NCBI GenBank assembly: GCA_013398295.1
Contig: VZSF01004775.1
Location: forward strand, 483,197-547,196
Direction of reading: 5' to 3'
DNA length: 64,000 bases
Source: Chionis minor
Lineage: Eukaryota; Chordata; Aves; Charadriiformes; Chionididae
In this document: piece by piece, positions 10,801 to 23,187 of the stretch
Position numbering within the stretch: the first letter of the stretch is position 1
Layout of the letters: each line of letters opens with the position of its first letter
The notes under the pieces: generated by a model
What the model was told of the DNA's origin: nothing
The model's database searches: none
Seen by the model: the letters and a program-made list of their open reading frames with translations, nothing else
Made by a program: the position numbers and the translations under genes

Positions 10801-13800
10801 ACGGTCTTGACTAAGGTTGGCAACGCGTCCAAACAATAACCGTCCAAAAGTTGTGTTGAACTATTCATCGGTGACATTTAGAAGCAAGCATTTCACAGCG
10901 CGGCCCCGGGGGCAGGGAGAGCCAACGCAGCAGACGCGTGGGGCACTGCAGCTCTTCAAAGGTCTCAGCTTGCGCCTGGCCACGGGCTGGTGCCGGGCAC
11001 CAAGGCTCGTGGCTACAAAGGCACCATTTGTTTTTGGGGTCACCTGCAGCCTCCCCGATGGCAGTGGGGTGCTGCAGGAACCACGTGGGGCTGCACAGAC
11101 AGTGCTGAAGCCACCGGGTAACGCATCTTTGTGCTCTGCTGCACACCCCTCCCTGAGCTCTCGGGCTGTCAGAGATGATCTTAACCTCCTCCTTACTTCA
11201 TGACAACATTCCCTGTCCCACCGTCCCTGTTTTTACCTAAGATCTCAGATTTAAAAAAAGATGATCCCTCTTCCCCATACCCAAGAGTCAGAGACTGATC
11301 ACACAAAGCATTTGGAAGAGGAGTCCCAAACGCAAGATTTCAGTGACATGATACAATGCTCCAAATTCACCTCTTGTTTGTTCAGTACGTGACATGTCTC
11401 TAATGACTTGGAGATTAGCCTCGGAAAACCTTCTGAAATGCTTAAATGATCAAGTGACTGGACACATTCAGATGTCAGTACGAGCAGTTCAAACACCAGG
11501 GCCTAAATTCAGCAACAAAAGAAGAGAATTGCAGCGCTCCAGCTATCAGGACCAAGTATTTAGCATCAGCTTTGATAGAAACAACATGGGGAAAAAAAAA
11601 ATCCATAACTATCAAGCACCAGAAACATGAGACTTGCACATCTGATCCACAGACTTTCAGGCTTAAAGTTGCACCTCTGCTCATTTCCCTGGGGAACCAC
11701 AGTTAAGCTGATTTATCAGCCCTGTTTTCTTCCAGCTCTCTTCATGCTTGCAAGTATCTTCTCCAACATGTGTCCCCTCTTGCCCTTTTTCTGTTAAATG
11801 AAATTACTATCTCGGCTGGGATGAGTCACTGCCCAGCAGTTCACTTAAAGGAAAGCACCAAGAGTGGTTTTGCCTCATTTTCCTGTGGACTTTATTAATC
11901 AGTTCCTTCCCTCTTCTAAACAAAAGCAACAAAACAACAACAAAAAACCCCCCACCCCACTAATATAACACACACACACACTCTACGCTTTACACCTGCA
12001 CTGATGAGTTTCAACTTTATTTGCGATCCAGACATCCGCGCTCCTTTTCTCCTGACCCATCTCCCAAGCCCTTCCCAGGGCAGGTGGTTGAGTGCAGGCG
12101 GATGCACGCACTCATCCACATGCTGCTTAGAAAGGAGCTGGAGGAGCAGCCCGTGTCACTCCGGCTGGCTCTGCTGCCGAGCCTGAATCCACAGAGAAGG
12201 TCTAGCCAGTGCTTAATGCGCCGATGCTCTTAGTGCTTCACAATGCAACCTGAGCTTAGGCAGCCAGACCTGACAAGTTATGTCAGAGTGTCCGGCTGGC
12301 AGGAAGCACTTCCCAACAGAGATGGGCCAAAGCTGGCAAAAGGCAATTCAATATTGCAGCATCCAGGCACAGGGCTCAATCCAGACACACTACAGCCTGG
12401 GTGTTGGGAAGGCACCAGGCAGCACAAGTCACTGTTCCTGCTACCTCCAGGGGCCACAAAGGGCACCATATCTCTGGATATTCCCCACTGGTGCTGTCCT
12501 ATGGAGAGACATGTGTCCCGTCTCCTGCCCTCCCAGTGTCCATCCAGAAGAAAGGCTTTGTAATGCCTTTTTGTGGAAAGCTGTTGTAGATTCACTGTCA
12601 ACACGTACCAGCTGAAGTTACAGCAGTAACTTTTGCTACTGCTCACCACCTAATGCCATGAGAGCAGAGAAACACCTCTTGGTAGAACCCCCCTTAGATC
12701 AAGCAAGCCACTACAGTGATGTACCTGTTGCAGTCTTTACCTCTCCTCTTACCTTGGCTCATGAAGACTCTGAAACTGCCCAGACCAGCAGCTGTGATAT
12801 GGGGAACATGCAACAGGAAACACAAAGGGAGGAAAACGAGGTCCATAGCCAGACTTCTCCTTCCTTACCAGAATCTGGTTTACCTGCAAAATTTGGCACA
12901 GCAAGAGGCAGGCTGAGACTGTGATGCCTGAACGCAAGAAGCTGTACCTGCACATTCCCCAGCATCATGTCCACATGAACAAGGAGAGAAGACTTATGAT
13001 GGACACACCAATGCAGACACCACATGGTTGCAGGCAACTCACAACAGCCACTTTCAGGACACAGGATGCAAGCGATAGGCCTACAGTTTTTCAGTATCAG
13101 CAGGTTTGTGTTAACCCCATCTACCTCAGTCCCATAAATCCTGGCACAACAAAACATCGCAACCTTTGCAATCCCAGCTGCAAGTCACAAGCTCAGCTCT
13201 AAGGTACACAGAGAAAAGGCATAAGAACTCATGAATAATGAAAATGTAAAAATGTGTAGCTGCATGGGGACACAGGGCAGAGGAAGAGAAGCGAGCCACC
13301 TGCATGGTCACTGTGCAGGTCCTGGGAGGGCTCCTGCTGGTGAGGGTACAGGAGCTCCTGAAATCCTGGTAAAAAACCTTCTCTGGTCAAGTTACATAGC
13401 AGGGAAATGCAATGCGTGGGGAAAGCTGGACACACAGCTACTACCTCGTGCTTCTCATGTCACCAGGACTGCATCCAGTCTGGTTGTGGAGCTCGTATAA
13501 GCTTAGAAGCAGCTACAGGTGTTACCTCTGGCCAAATTCAGGGCAACAGAGCAGCCACCTTCTCCACGTTCATGTTTCTAAGAGGCATTGACCTCCTCCT
13601 GGCAGAGATAAGCACCTACACTCACTTACAGGTCTGCTCCTGCTCTGTCTCTCTTGAAGCGAGCCATGCACTGCCATAGATTGGTGAGGTTCTGCTGCAG
13701 AACAGACCAAGACAAGCCTGGAAAAGGGAAGGGGCCACTGCCCGTTCACAGGCAAGCCTGGTGCTGCATAAGGCAGCGCCAAACTGCCTTCAGCGAGGAT

Positions 13801-16800
13801 GCCTTTTTGGATACCCCAACCAAGCACTCAGGATACCAGCACAGCTTATGTATGCTGTGCTGTACCCCTGAAATGCTGGCTTCCCAGGCAGGATGATGTG
13901 CTCATGCAGGTCCACGGAGACCTGTTATCTGGGGGTACACAGCTAGTTCCAGCACACAGTTAGACTGCACACACCACTGACACCGTTGCTGAGTACAGTC
14001 CAGCACCCACACATAAGAGCTGCTCCACAACAGCTGAGAGGGTCCTGCACCACCGCTGCTTGTGACTCCTACAGCAAACAACATTTGGGCAAGACTGAGA
14101 GGTGAGCAAGCCCTACCCCACCACCCCAGCACAGCTCTCCTTACTTCTCTCCTGGGCAGCTCATCCACAGTACGACGACACCAAAGCCTGCTGGTAACTA
14201 TTCCAGAGAGTCTGCAGAGACCGTCTCTTCCCTAACTCTTCTCCTCAGAAGAGAGCTGATTTCCTGTGCTTTGATAGCCCTCCTCTGTAGCACCCTCCAC
14301 CTGGACCTGCTACCAGCTGCAGCAAGGTAAATACCTGAGCCACCAGCAACACTTTCTGGCTCCTGCTCATGGGCAGAGAAGAGCAGCTTAGCAACATCAG
14401 AAACCACCTCATGCTCCTCCGTGCCTAGGATGTCACTACTAGAAACAGCTGTCCCTGCTGCCACTGTGCCTCGCAGGGCTCTGCATTTTATCCATGCATC
14501 CTCTACATGGGGAGAAATTGCACTTGGAACTTTGTGGGCACCTGCCTGGAATTAGAGGCAGCTGTGAGCCTGCAGGATGGCATCAAGCAGGGTCAGAGTG
14601 GTGGTAGCAGCAGTCTGGGGCAGCAGCTTTGGGGAGTCTTTAAAGTTTGTTAGCCTTAAAGTTGCTGGGTTGTCTGAAAGCTGAGCTGATGCTCTGGCAA
14701 TGTCCTTGGGAAAGGCAGCCTTCAGGAGCTCCTACCCTCCTCTGTTTATTCTGAAAACAGGATAAAATCAGCATCGCGGCTGTAGAGCTCTCCCATATCA
14801 TGCTAGCCCTGTATTTTTCAGCAGTAATTCTGCTTTGGATCTCAAAGTGGTTTATGCTGAAGCAGACTGCAAAGCAATGGTTTGTACCCTCTCTATTATT
14901 TGCAGTGCAAATGTTAATCAAAATTGTACCCAGCTGCTGCCACTCTGCCACTCACCCCCTGCTGCAGGACGTGGCCAGCTGAATGCCAGCACTGGCACTC
15001 GGGCTGGGCGGGGACTGGCCAGGGGCATGGCCCTGTGTCCACATCCCCAGGCATTTCCTAAACGTGAGTTTGGATCTAGATGTTCAAAAACACCCCCATA
15101 CTTGGGGCTGTCTTTCTTGCCCTTCTGGCACAGGCCCTTTGAGCAGTCCTATTGCCAAATTTTCCCTTCAGCCAGGTATGCTGGGAAGGATTCCTTGTTT
15201 TTCTTATGACAAGCTGTGAGCCTTATGCAAAAAGTCTGACTTGTCCAGCTGGGGCTTTAAAAAAAAATTAGTGTACTGCAATACCTGTGAGAAATGAAGT
15301 CAAAGTTGACAATACTAATATTGTCCACCTGGCCTCAGCGGCCTCATCTGCATTAATGCACCCACTCAAGTGACCAGCAAGTCCTCCTTGACCATCCCAA
15401 GAAGGGGAGCTCCCAAAAATGCATCTCGTAACCCTTTAGCACTCCAACAGAGGGATTGTAGGAGCCCTCTGTTCATGTCTGACTAGAAGGACGATGGGGA
15501 CAAAGTTTGCATTAGCCACAGAAAGATGCTATGGGTAGCAAACCCTCCCTGACGCCAGCAGTGGCTACGTGTGCTAGAGGAGAGGACAGGGGCGTTGCCA
15601 GTGTTGCTGGTCCTGGAAATGCAGAGATCCACTTCAGCAGACACGAGAGACAAAAGCCAGGCTGGCTTCCCATGCTTCCGCCCTACACACAGCAAGGCAT
15701 TTAACCCTAAATATAGGAGCACAGCCCGCAAGCCAGACAAGAAAGATTTCAATACCACCGCCAGGAACAACAACAAACTGCACCACAGACCTTATTTCCA
15801 GCGGTAGGTAAGCGCGGATGCCTCAGAAGAGAGCTAAAAGCCTCCTCGCTCTAATCCCCCCAAGTCACATATCGAGGAGAGAAAAGTTCCTGGCTTCCTA
15901 CAGCGCAGGTTTTTGCTCAGGGATCTCCACCCCGATAGCCAGAGCTCTTTTGAATGTGCTCGGGTGTGAGTCGGGTCGGAGGGGAGGGTACCCCCAAAGC
16001 CTGCAGCCAGCAGAAGAGCAGGGAGGGGCTGCCTCGATGCAGCCCTCCCAGTCTGAAAGCCCTTAGCTGGAGACCGAGCCACATTCAAAGCCTCATTTCC
16101 TAAAAGGGTGGAGAACATGGTTGTGGGAATCAGTCGCTGTCGCCACGATCGTCAGACAACTCAGGCTGTTTGTCAGCTGGTTGTAGCAAAGAGGCTGAGT
16201 ACTTTCTATGGTAATACAAACTAATTTTTCCTACACCAAATGCTCTGCTGTTGCTAAAGTATTCAGTGGTATTTTCCACGTGGTGGGCTGAGACTTAAGG
16301 CTTCTAGCATATGCCATATCCAATTATCTCATTGTGTATTGAGAACAGCAATGATTGGAGAAAGAAAAATAAAGATTGGTATAAATGTATTTATGAGATT
16401 TAAAATAAAAATGTGAGGCTGATATTTCCAGGAATAAAAACAAAGCAGAATTTTAAAATACCACAGCTATGTTCTTCAATAGCTCATATTCAGCTGCCCC
16501 TGCAGTCTACTAGAAAGGATAAATACAATTTTTGCTCATTATATCTCTGCGGTAGAACAACAGACTTCCAGCGCAAGGGTTGCTATCTGGATCTTACTCT
16601 AACAACGACAGTCTCTTCGTTCCAGAGCCAAGTTCAAGGTCCAGAAGGACAGATGCAGCCAGTACCTGGCGTGAAAATACAGCATGGCCACGAGCTGGAG
16701 CATGTCCCCAAAAATGAGCTGCAGGGACGCAAAATGTGCCAGCAAAGGAGGCGTGGGAACTACTGTGAGGTGGGTTTACTTTATAAAACGTCGTTCGGGT

Positions 16801-17604
16801 GTGAAAAGTGAAATCATCCACGGGAGGCAAACAAAGTCCTTCCTGTTCATTTCTCCATCATCCCGACATCTCCTCCAGCCCATCCCTGCTGACCAATGGC
16901 ACCTTGTGTTTACCAGATTCGCCCTTTCCTCTGCCCCCCTCCATGACGAAAGCCCAGCGCTGAAATCGGGCTGTTGCAGAGCGTGCTGAGCTGGGAAGGT
17001 GCTGGGCAAGAGGCATCCCGTACCCCTGCACGGGGTGCTCCGTCTTGCCCAGCCACAGCCCCAGTGCCATGCCAGCTGCAACTGGGCTGAGGTACACTGC
17101 AAAGAGCCCAACCCTGAGAAACAGCAGCCCATTTAGCTGCCCAAAGGGGTCACGGAGGTGGAGCTGGGCTGTGAGAAGCAGCCACGGGCAAGTGCTTGCA
17201 ACAGTGTGCAACGTCATTAAAAATTCAGTACAGAATTAAAGATTCAGTATGTGTGATTTCCTGGGTGGGGCTAGGGGACATGCTGTGATGCTAGCCGGCC
17301 ACCTGTAGAGGTTCTGCAGAGAGAAGGAAGCTTGGCAGTGACAGGAAAACAACTTCACTGAGCGGTACCCAAGGCTCCTCTACACCCATCCTGTCTCCAG
17401 CAATGGCCCATGCACAGTGCCAAAGGAAACAATGGGCACAGAGCTGGCACACCTTGACTACAGCCTCTCACCTTACAGCTGTCTGCACCCCTGGGACTTC
17501 TCATCCCAGGGGTATATGGCATGGAATGGGCTTGTCTTCCATAAATCCACTTGTTGGAGGGTTTTTTTTTTTGAACTAACATCAAATACGCAAATGCATC
17601 AAAT
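10801..17604. other. Intergenic DNA between KIF25 and the CR1/CpG cluster
   Basis: No gene recognised. Contents: an (AC)7 microsatellite at 11968-11981; a 7-bp inverted repeat of octamer half-sites at 14898-14912 inside two TTGTACCC direct copies; an AT-rich block around 16190-16420. Several frames of 80-130 codons occur but overlap each other on both strands without codon bias or known domains. Confidence 0.5.
11968..11981. repeat. (AC)7 microsatellite
   Basis: Seven AC units preceded by a C/A-rich tract (AAAAAACCCCCCACCCC). Short simple repeat, no function implied. Confidence 0.85.
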
Positions 17605-18321
17605 GCACAAATACAGGCTGGGTGGCGAATGGATGGAGAGCCGCCCTGAGGAGAGGGATTTGGGAGTGTTGGTGGATGAGAAGCTCAACACGAGCTGGCC
17701 ATGTGCGCTCGCAGCCCAGATGGGCAACAGCATCAAAAGCAGCGCGGCCAGCAGGGCGAGGGAGGGGATTCTGCCCCTCTGCTCTGCTCTGGTGAGACCC
17801 CACCTGGAGTGCTGTGTCCAGCTCAGGAGCCCCCAGCATAAGAAGGACATGGACCTGTTGGAGCGGGTCCAGAGGAGGGCCATGAAGATGATCAGCGGGC
17901 TGGAGCACCTCTGCTGTGAGGACAGGCTGAGAGAGCTGGGGCTGTTCAGCCTGGAGCAGAGAAGGCTCCAGGGAGACCTTAGCGCAGCCTTACAGTATTG
18001 GAAGGGGACCTATAAGAAAGCTGGAGGAGGACTTTTTACAAGGGCATGTAGTGACAGGATGAGGGGTAATGGCTTCATACTAGAATTGGGGAGATTTAGC
18101 ACAGATCTCAGAAAGAAATGTCTCTGGATGTGGTGAGATGCTGGCACAGGTTTCCCAGGGAAGCTGTGGATGCCTTATCCCTGGAAGTGTCCAAGGCCAG
18201 GCTGGATGGGGCTTTGGGTAACCTGGTCTAGTGGGAGGTGTCCCTGCCCATGGCAGGGGGGTTGGAACTAGATGATCTTTGAGATCCTTTCTAACGCAAA
18301 CCATTCTATGACTCTATGATC
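17605..18321 (+). repeat. CR1 LINE 3' fragment, sense
   Basis: 5'-truncated CR1. Its first part encodes the C-terminal end of the CR1 reverse-transcriptase [74 protein letters not shown]. The frame is still open through about 18136. The 3' UTR follows (CTGGTCTAGTGGGAGGTGTCCC, GGTTGGAACTAGATGATC) and ends in the CATTCTATGACTCTATGAT tail. It is a fragment lacking the catalytic RT core and endonuclease, so it cannot move by itself. Confidence 0.95.
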
Positions 18322-18369
18322 AACATTTTGCAGCCAGAGCATCCCGTGCCAAGGATTCCCACAGGCTAA

Positions 18370-18790
18370 GCAGCGGCAGCTCTGTCCCCAGCGTAGTTCG
18401 GGCGTAGGACCCCCTGCGCAGGCACCAGGGATGCCTCCCGGCACCCCGGCAGCGCTCCATACGCTTTTTGCCGGGACCTGGTGAGTGCCCGGGGCCCGCC
18501 GGCCGCCTCGGCGTCCGACCGACTTCTCCGCAGGCCTTGGCCGGCCTGGGCGTGCCGGGCCGCTCCCGTGTCCCCGCCGGCCTGTGCCCGTGCCGGGGGC
18601 GGCGACCGGCAGCCGCCCGGGGCAGCCCCTCTGCCCCAGAGGACNCCCTCCGGCTCCCGCCCCACACGGGTCCCGCCGGCCCCTGCCCGGACTAACGGGC
18701 TCGGGGCGGCGTTGTTAATGTAGGGGAGAGGAACGGCGCCCTGCGGGGGGGCGGGAGGCGCAGCCATTCCCAGGCCTCTCCGGGAGCACC
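18370..18790. promoter_or_regulatory. CpG island between two CR1 fragments
   Basis: About 420 bases of very GC-rich sequence dense in CpG (CCCGGGGCCCGCCGGCCGCCTCGG, GGGGGCGGCGACCGGCAGCCGCCCGG and similar), in contrast to AT-rich flanks. It holds a good donor-like CTGGTGAGT (18478-18486) and an acceptor-like CTTCTCCGCAG (about 18524-18534), one undetermined base at 18645, and Sp1-type GGGGCGG words. It could be an orphan CpG-island promoter for an unannotated transcript. It lies about 13 kb past the end of KIF25 and about 2 kb past the end of FRMD1, so it is the 5' start of neither. Confidence 0.6.
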
Positions 18791-18889
18791 TTCCTGCGCC
18801 CCGGGAACAGACACCCACTTCCAGCTGGGGTGTCTGAAAGCACCCTGAAACTCTGCTGGGCGGGCTGGGGAGTTGGGCAGAGAGAAACC

Positions 18890-19644
18890 GTATGAAGTTC
18901 AACAAGGGCAAGCGTGGGGTCCTGCACCTGGGGAGGAACAACCCCCTGCAGCAGTACAGGCTGGGGGCTGACCTGCTGTGCAGAGAGGGACCTGGGAGTC
19001 CTGGTGGACAACAGGATGACCATGAGCCAGCAATGTGCCCTTGTGGGCAAGAAGGCCGATGGCATCCTGGGGTGCACCAAGGCGAGTGTGGCCAGGAGGT
19101 GGATGGAGGTCATCCTCCCCCTCTGCTCAGCCCTGGTGAGGCTGCATCTGGAGTGCTGCGTCCAGTTCTGGGCTCCCCGGTTCAAGAGGACAGAGAACTG
19201 CTGGAGAGGGTACAGCAAAGGGCCACAAAGATGATTAGGGGGCTGGAGCATCTTTCTTCTGAGGAAAGGCTGAGGGAGTTGGGTCTTTTTAGTCCGGAGA
19301 AGAGAAGGCTGAGGGGGGATCTCATTACTGCTTACAAATACTTCAAGGGAGGGGGCCAGCCTTTTTTCAGTGGTGCCCAGTGATAGAACAAGGGGCAATG
19401 GGTATAAACTTGAACATAGGAAGTTCCATCTGAACATGAGGAGGAACTTCTTTACTTTGAGGGTGGCAGAGCGCTGGAACAGGCTGCCCAGAGAGGTGGT
19501 GGAGTCTCCGACTCTGGAGATATTTGAAACCCATCTGGATGCCATCCTGTGCAACCTGCTGTAGGTGGACCTGCTCTGGCAGGGGGTTGGACCAGATGAT
19601 CTCCAGAGGTCCCTTCCAACCCTTAACTTTCTGTGATTCTGTAA
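18890..19644 (+). repeat. CR1 LINE 3' fragment, sense
   Basis: Second sense CR1 copy. It begins slightly further upstream in the ORF than the first: [16 protein letters not shown], then [20 protein letters not shown], a frameshifted stretch, [38 protein letters not shown]. It continues to the 3' UTR (GGTTGGACCAGATGATCTCC, CTTCCAACCCTTAAC) and the tail TTCTGTGATTCTGT. The frame is broken at least twice (near 18995 and 19180), so the copy is dead. Confidence 0.95.
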
Positions 19645-20694
19645 CTCCTTCCTTCCCCCTGGGCTGCGACACACACCTGTCTGGCCTTCCCTCCACGCAC
19701 ACCTCGACAGGGATAGGGTGCAGTAACATCTCCCCCCACCCCACCCTGCGTCGCTTTGATGAACTCCCCCAGGATTCGCTGGCAGCGGGAGAAGCCCCAT
19801 CTTCAGAGGCAGCCTCATCCTGCATATGCTGGCCAGCAGCAGCACACCCCAGCAGGAAAGGTGCTGGTACTTGCCAAGCACAGGGACAAAGAGAAGCGGC
19901 AAAGCCCTTCAGCTAGATGACTTCGTATTTGACTATCAATTTAATTTTACCTCCATAGAAAGCTCCTTCTGTAACCAAACCACCTCCTTCCAGCATCCCC
20001 AAACCAAAACTGGGGAAGTCCCTAAAGTCCTTGAAAATGTATATACAGGAAACACAGCAGGTACTGGACAGAAAGTCCAAGATGGAAGGTGATAAGAATA
20101 GGGGCAACGCTTCAGTATCAAAGTACATTTTTTAAAAATTGCCTTTTTTTTTTTTGAATGCTTGCTTTAGTCATCCGTAACATACTCAGAGAAAAGGGGA
20201 AAAAAAAAATAAATGAGCCAACCTTAGTCAGCAAGCTTCTTCAAGAAATGTGGATAGTTATACTACAGCCCTCCTTCATAGATTTATGTCCTAAGAAAAG
20301 CAAAACTTCCCTTTCTCCCCGCCAGACACCAGGCCAGCAGGTTCGGTGACTTACAGCAGAGATCCTCAGCAGCGCTTTGCATCACGTTGGCTGGTGTGCC
20401 CATCCTTCATGCAGCCCCCGGGAGGGTGCTGACAGGATCTCTCTACACCCTTGGGAGTTCACAGGCTCAGTTTTCTTAACTAACTGCTTAACTTGTCTCT
20501 TCAGTTAGATCCAGCTCCCATTAGCATTCCCGCTGACTCCAACCTGCTCGACTGGGTCCTCCATGCCTGACAGAGGCCCCTTTGGCAATGTGCTACTGGG
20601 AACGGCAGAGAGGAAAAGGCTACAACCCACCTATCTGAAAGGGAAGATGTCACTGACATGCACCTCTTGGAAGAAAAAAAACAAAAAAAAATTA
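19645..20694. other. Intergenic DNA between CR1 and the FRMD1 3' end
   Basis: No gene or named repeat recognised. Contains homopolymer runs: T near 20144-20155, and A near 20200-20209. Confidence 0.5.
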
Positions 20695-20711
20695 CCTTTT
20701 TCTATCCATAC

Positions 20712-20717
20712 TTTATT
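20712..20717 (-). promoter_or_regulatory. Candidate distal polyadenylation signal of FRMD1
   Basis: AATAAA on the minus strand in the context CTGCAATAAAGTATGG, followed within 20-40 bases by a TTTTTTTTTGTTTTTTTT element typical of cleavage-stimulating downstream sequence. Confidence 0.45.
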
Positions 20718-22812
20718 GCAGGTATACATACAATTATTTATATTTTAAACAAGAAATTCCTTTCATGGAAAGGAGAAACTTTTACCATTAAAATAGAGTG
20801 ATGATACCATGAGTATTTTACACATCTGTACAAATATTGGCAGCTAGTTTCTAACATCAGTTGATAAATGCTTACACATTACCCTCTACCAAACTAATCA
20901 AAACCAAAATAGTAAGAGACCTTCTAAATCCGAAGAAGAACAAAAATCTATTACTAGCAGGAACAGGGTTTTTTCTTTTTTTCATATGAATACAAAAAAA
21001 TTGCATAATAGATATTCACAGTGCTTGTAAGATAGTAATTCATTCTCAGTCTACATACACAAGTGTCCGGTTGCTCCTCCGTATGCATATGTAACTTAGA
21101 GTAGTGGAGGGAGCTGCGCAGACCACTGAGAAAGATGGCCAGACCTGGAGAGTCTGCCTTCCCCGCCAGCCATCAATAAATACAAAAACCCCCCATGTAC
21201 ATACAAGGCAGTGGATGCTCATGCAAGAGCCAATTACACTGGTTTTCAGGCATTGGCGTATTTTGTAACCGGCGACAGCAGGACTGTAGCATTTCACCAA
21301 ACCCACTGAATGCCTGGTAACTGCAAGAAGAAAATGCCAAGCCGCTTGGTGGCAAGAAAACACTCCAGTTAGGCTGAAGCAGGTATGAATGTGATTGTCT
21401 TTGAGACAAGGATGCAGGTATGTGAGCACGTGGCGTACACACGTGTTTATGACACCTTTCCGAACAACTACACCCACCCAGTTTTGAGCTTTATTCCCAT
21501 TAACACCCATTACCAGAACCACGAGTGACTGTATGTCTGCAGGGGTGGGAGAGTGACAGTTCAACAGAGCCGTCGGCTCCAGACACCCCCCCAGCTTTTC
21601 CACAGACAGATGGGGCACTACTGCAGCAAGAGCCATCCCTCCAGCTCTGCCGTGGCTGCTCCCTGCAGCACAGCCACGGGCCTCCTGCATCCTGGCTGTG
21701 CCAGTCTCCACAGCCCCAAGTAACAGGGAGTGACCAACAGCACGAGGCCTGGCTGGACTGTTCACGAGCAGCCAGATGTCATTTAGCCATCTAGATCCAT
21801 TTAGGAAAGTTTATTTTGGAGGCAGTAAACATACCTCAAGCACCCTGTAAAGGCATTTTGGCTCTGCTTGGAAGAAGGGAAAAGAGCGTACGGTGAACAC
21901 GCAGCTCCTAATTGTTCGTTACAAAAAGAACAAACAGTGTGATCAACAAGAACATGGTCAATTAAGTCATGGCTACGGTGAGCTTGCGCCCATCATTCAT
22001 TCCGCAAACACACAGCTAGGGTTTGGTGCTGGAGTCATCCCAGAGGATGGCCACTGATGCCACTTCAGTAAATGCAGATGCACCCGGATGCTCTGTCTCT
22101 ACACCACACACCTGCACAGAAATAGTGACAGGACAGACTTCACGAATTTGCTATTTTAACAGTCCACGGGGACGCAATTTGCCATTGCAAGCCTGCAAGC
22201 CCACCATCAAAGCAACAGCTCAAACCCTCCTCGTTGTGGTCTGGCTTCCTCCCCTTCCTCAATTCAGTTATCTTCAGCTTTTGAGTGATCAACACTGCAC
22301 AACTCACTTCCTCAACCAGCAAAATAGCATCAGTCTGCTTCTAGAGTCTGCCAAAAAATTGTCAGCGTCCACCTGCAAGCCTGTCAAAAGCTGGGCACAG
22401 ATTACCCACGCCTGTAAGTACAAGCTTCCCAAATGCTGGGAATCGATGGGTAGAGGAGGTACTGGGGGAAGACAGGGAAGGAAATCAAACAAACTTACAT
22501 TTATTTGGATGTAACAAGGTAGCAGGATGTTTTCCACACCAAATGCTTGACTCAAAACAGCCTATTCACTATTTTCCTACTGAGAGCTAGCACAGCCAGC
22601 TCCACCACTCAAAATCACCAAACAAGTACCCTGCGTTTGGTGCACAAACCCCCTACGCTTCCACCATCACCAGCCCCGGAGCACCACACACGCACGTTTG
22701 CATGACCTATCTGTGACTAAGTTGAACGCAGTCACTCTGTCTGTCCTTCCAAAGCGACTTTCTCCAGTCCATACTTGTCTCGTAAGCAGGGGAAAAGCTT
22801 CTAAGGAACAGA

Positions 22813-22818
22813 TTTATT
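22813..22818 (-). promoter_or_regulatory. Candidate proximal polyadenylation signal of FRMD1
   Basis: AATAAA on the minus strand in the context TTTTTAATAAATCTGTTCC, about 950 bases after the stop. Confidence 0.35.
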
Positions 22819-23144
22819 AAAAACAAAGAAAAGAACAACATAAATGTATGATTCAATGTAAGGGGTGATCATGCCTGGACAAATTCTCCAGTCACACTCC
22901 TGTCTTCAAGAGCCAGTCAATTAACACTCTTAACTTGTCTTCTGTACTCTCAGAAGCAGCTGAGTCATTTGTTTTATCTCCTCCCCCATCTCCGCAAGGG
23001 TATAAGCATTTATTTACCAATCTGCATCATGGCAGTAGTAGAGAGCTGAGACAGTTCCATTTGATGCATTAAAGAAAGGGGAAAAAAAAAAGAACACCAC
23101 ACATTGTATTTGGCTGGATGCTCACAATAAAACAAAATAGCAAC

Positions 23145-23145
<1 letters not shown>

Positions 23146-23179
<34 letters not shown>
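23146..23179. repeat. A34 homopolymer
   Basis: Uninterrupted run of 34 A on the plus strand inside the probable FRMD1 3' UTR. No LINE or retrocopy is attached to it. Confidence 0.95.

Positions 23180-23187
<8 letters not shown>

Noticed and set aside
17417..18136. 239-codon plus-strand frame
   Set aside because: The conserved part is the CR1 reverse-transcriptase C terminus; the first ~60 codons are non-CR1 read-in. It is a dead LINE fragment, not a host gene.
21046..21765. 239-codon open frame on the minus strand
   Set aside because: Its first codon is GTG, it has no known domain, and it sits in the probable FRMD1 3' UTR; the coding exons explain the locus without it.
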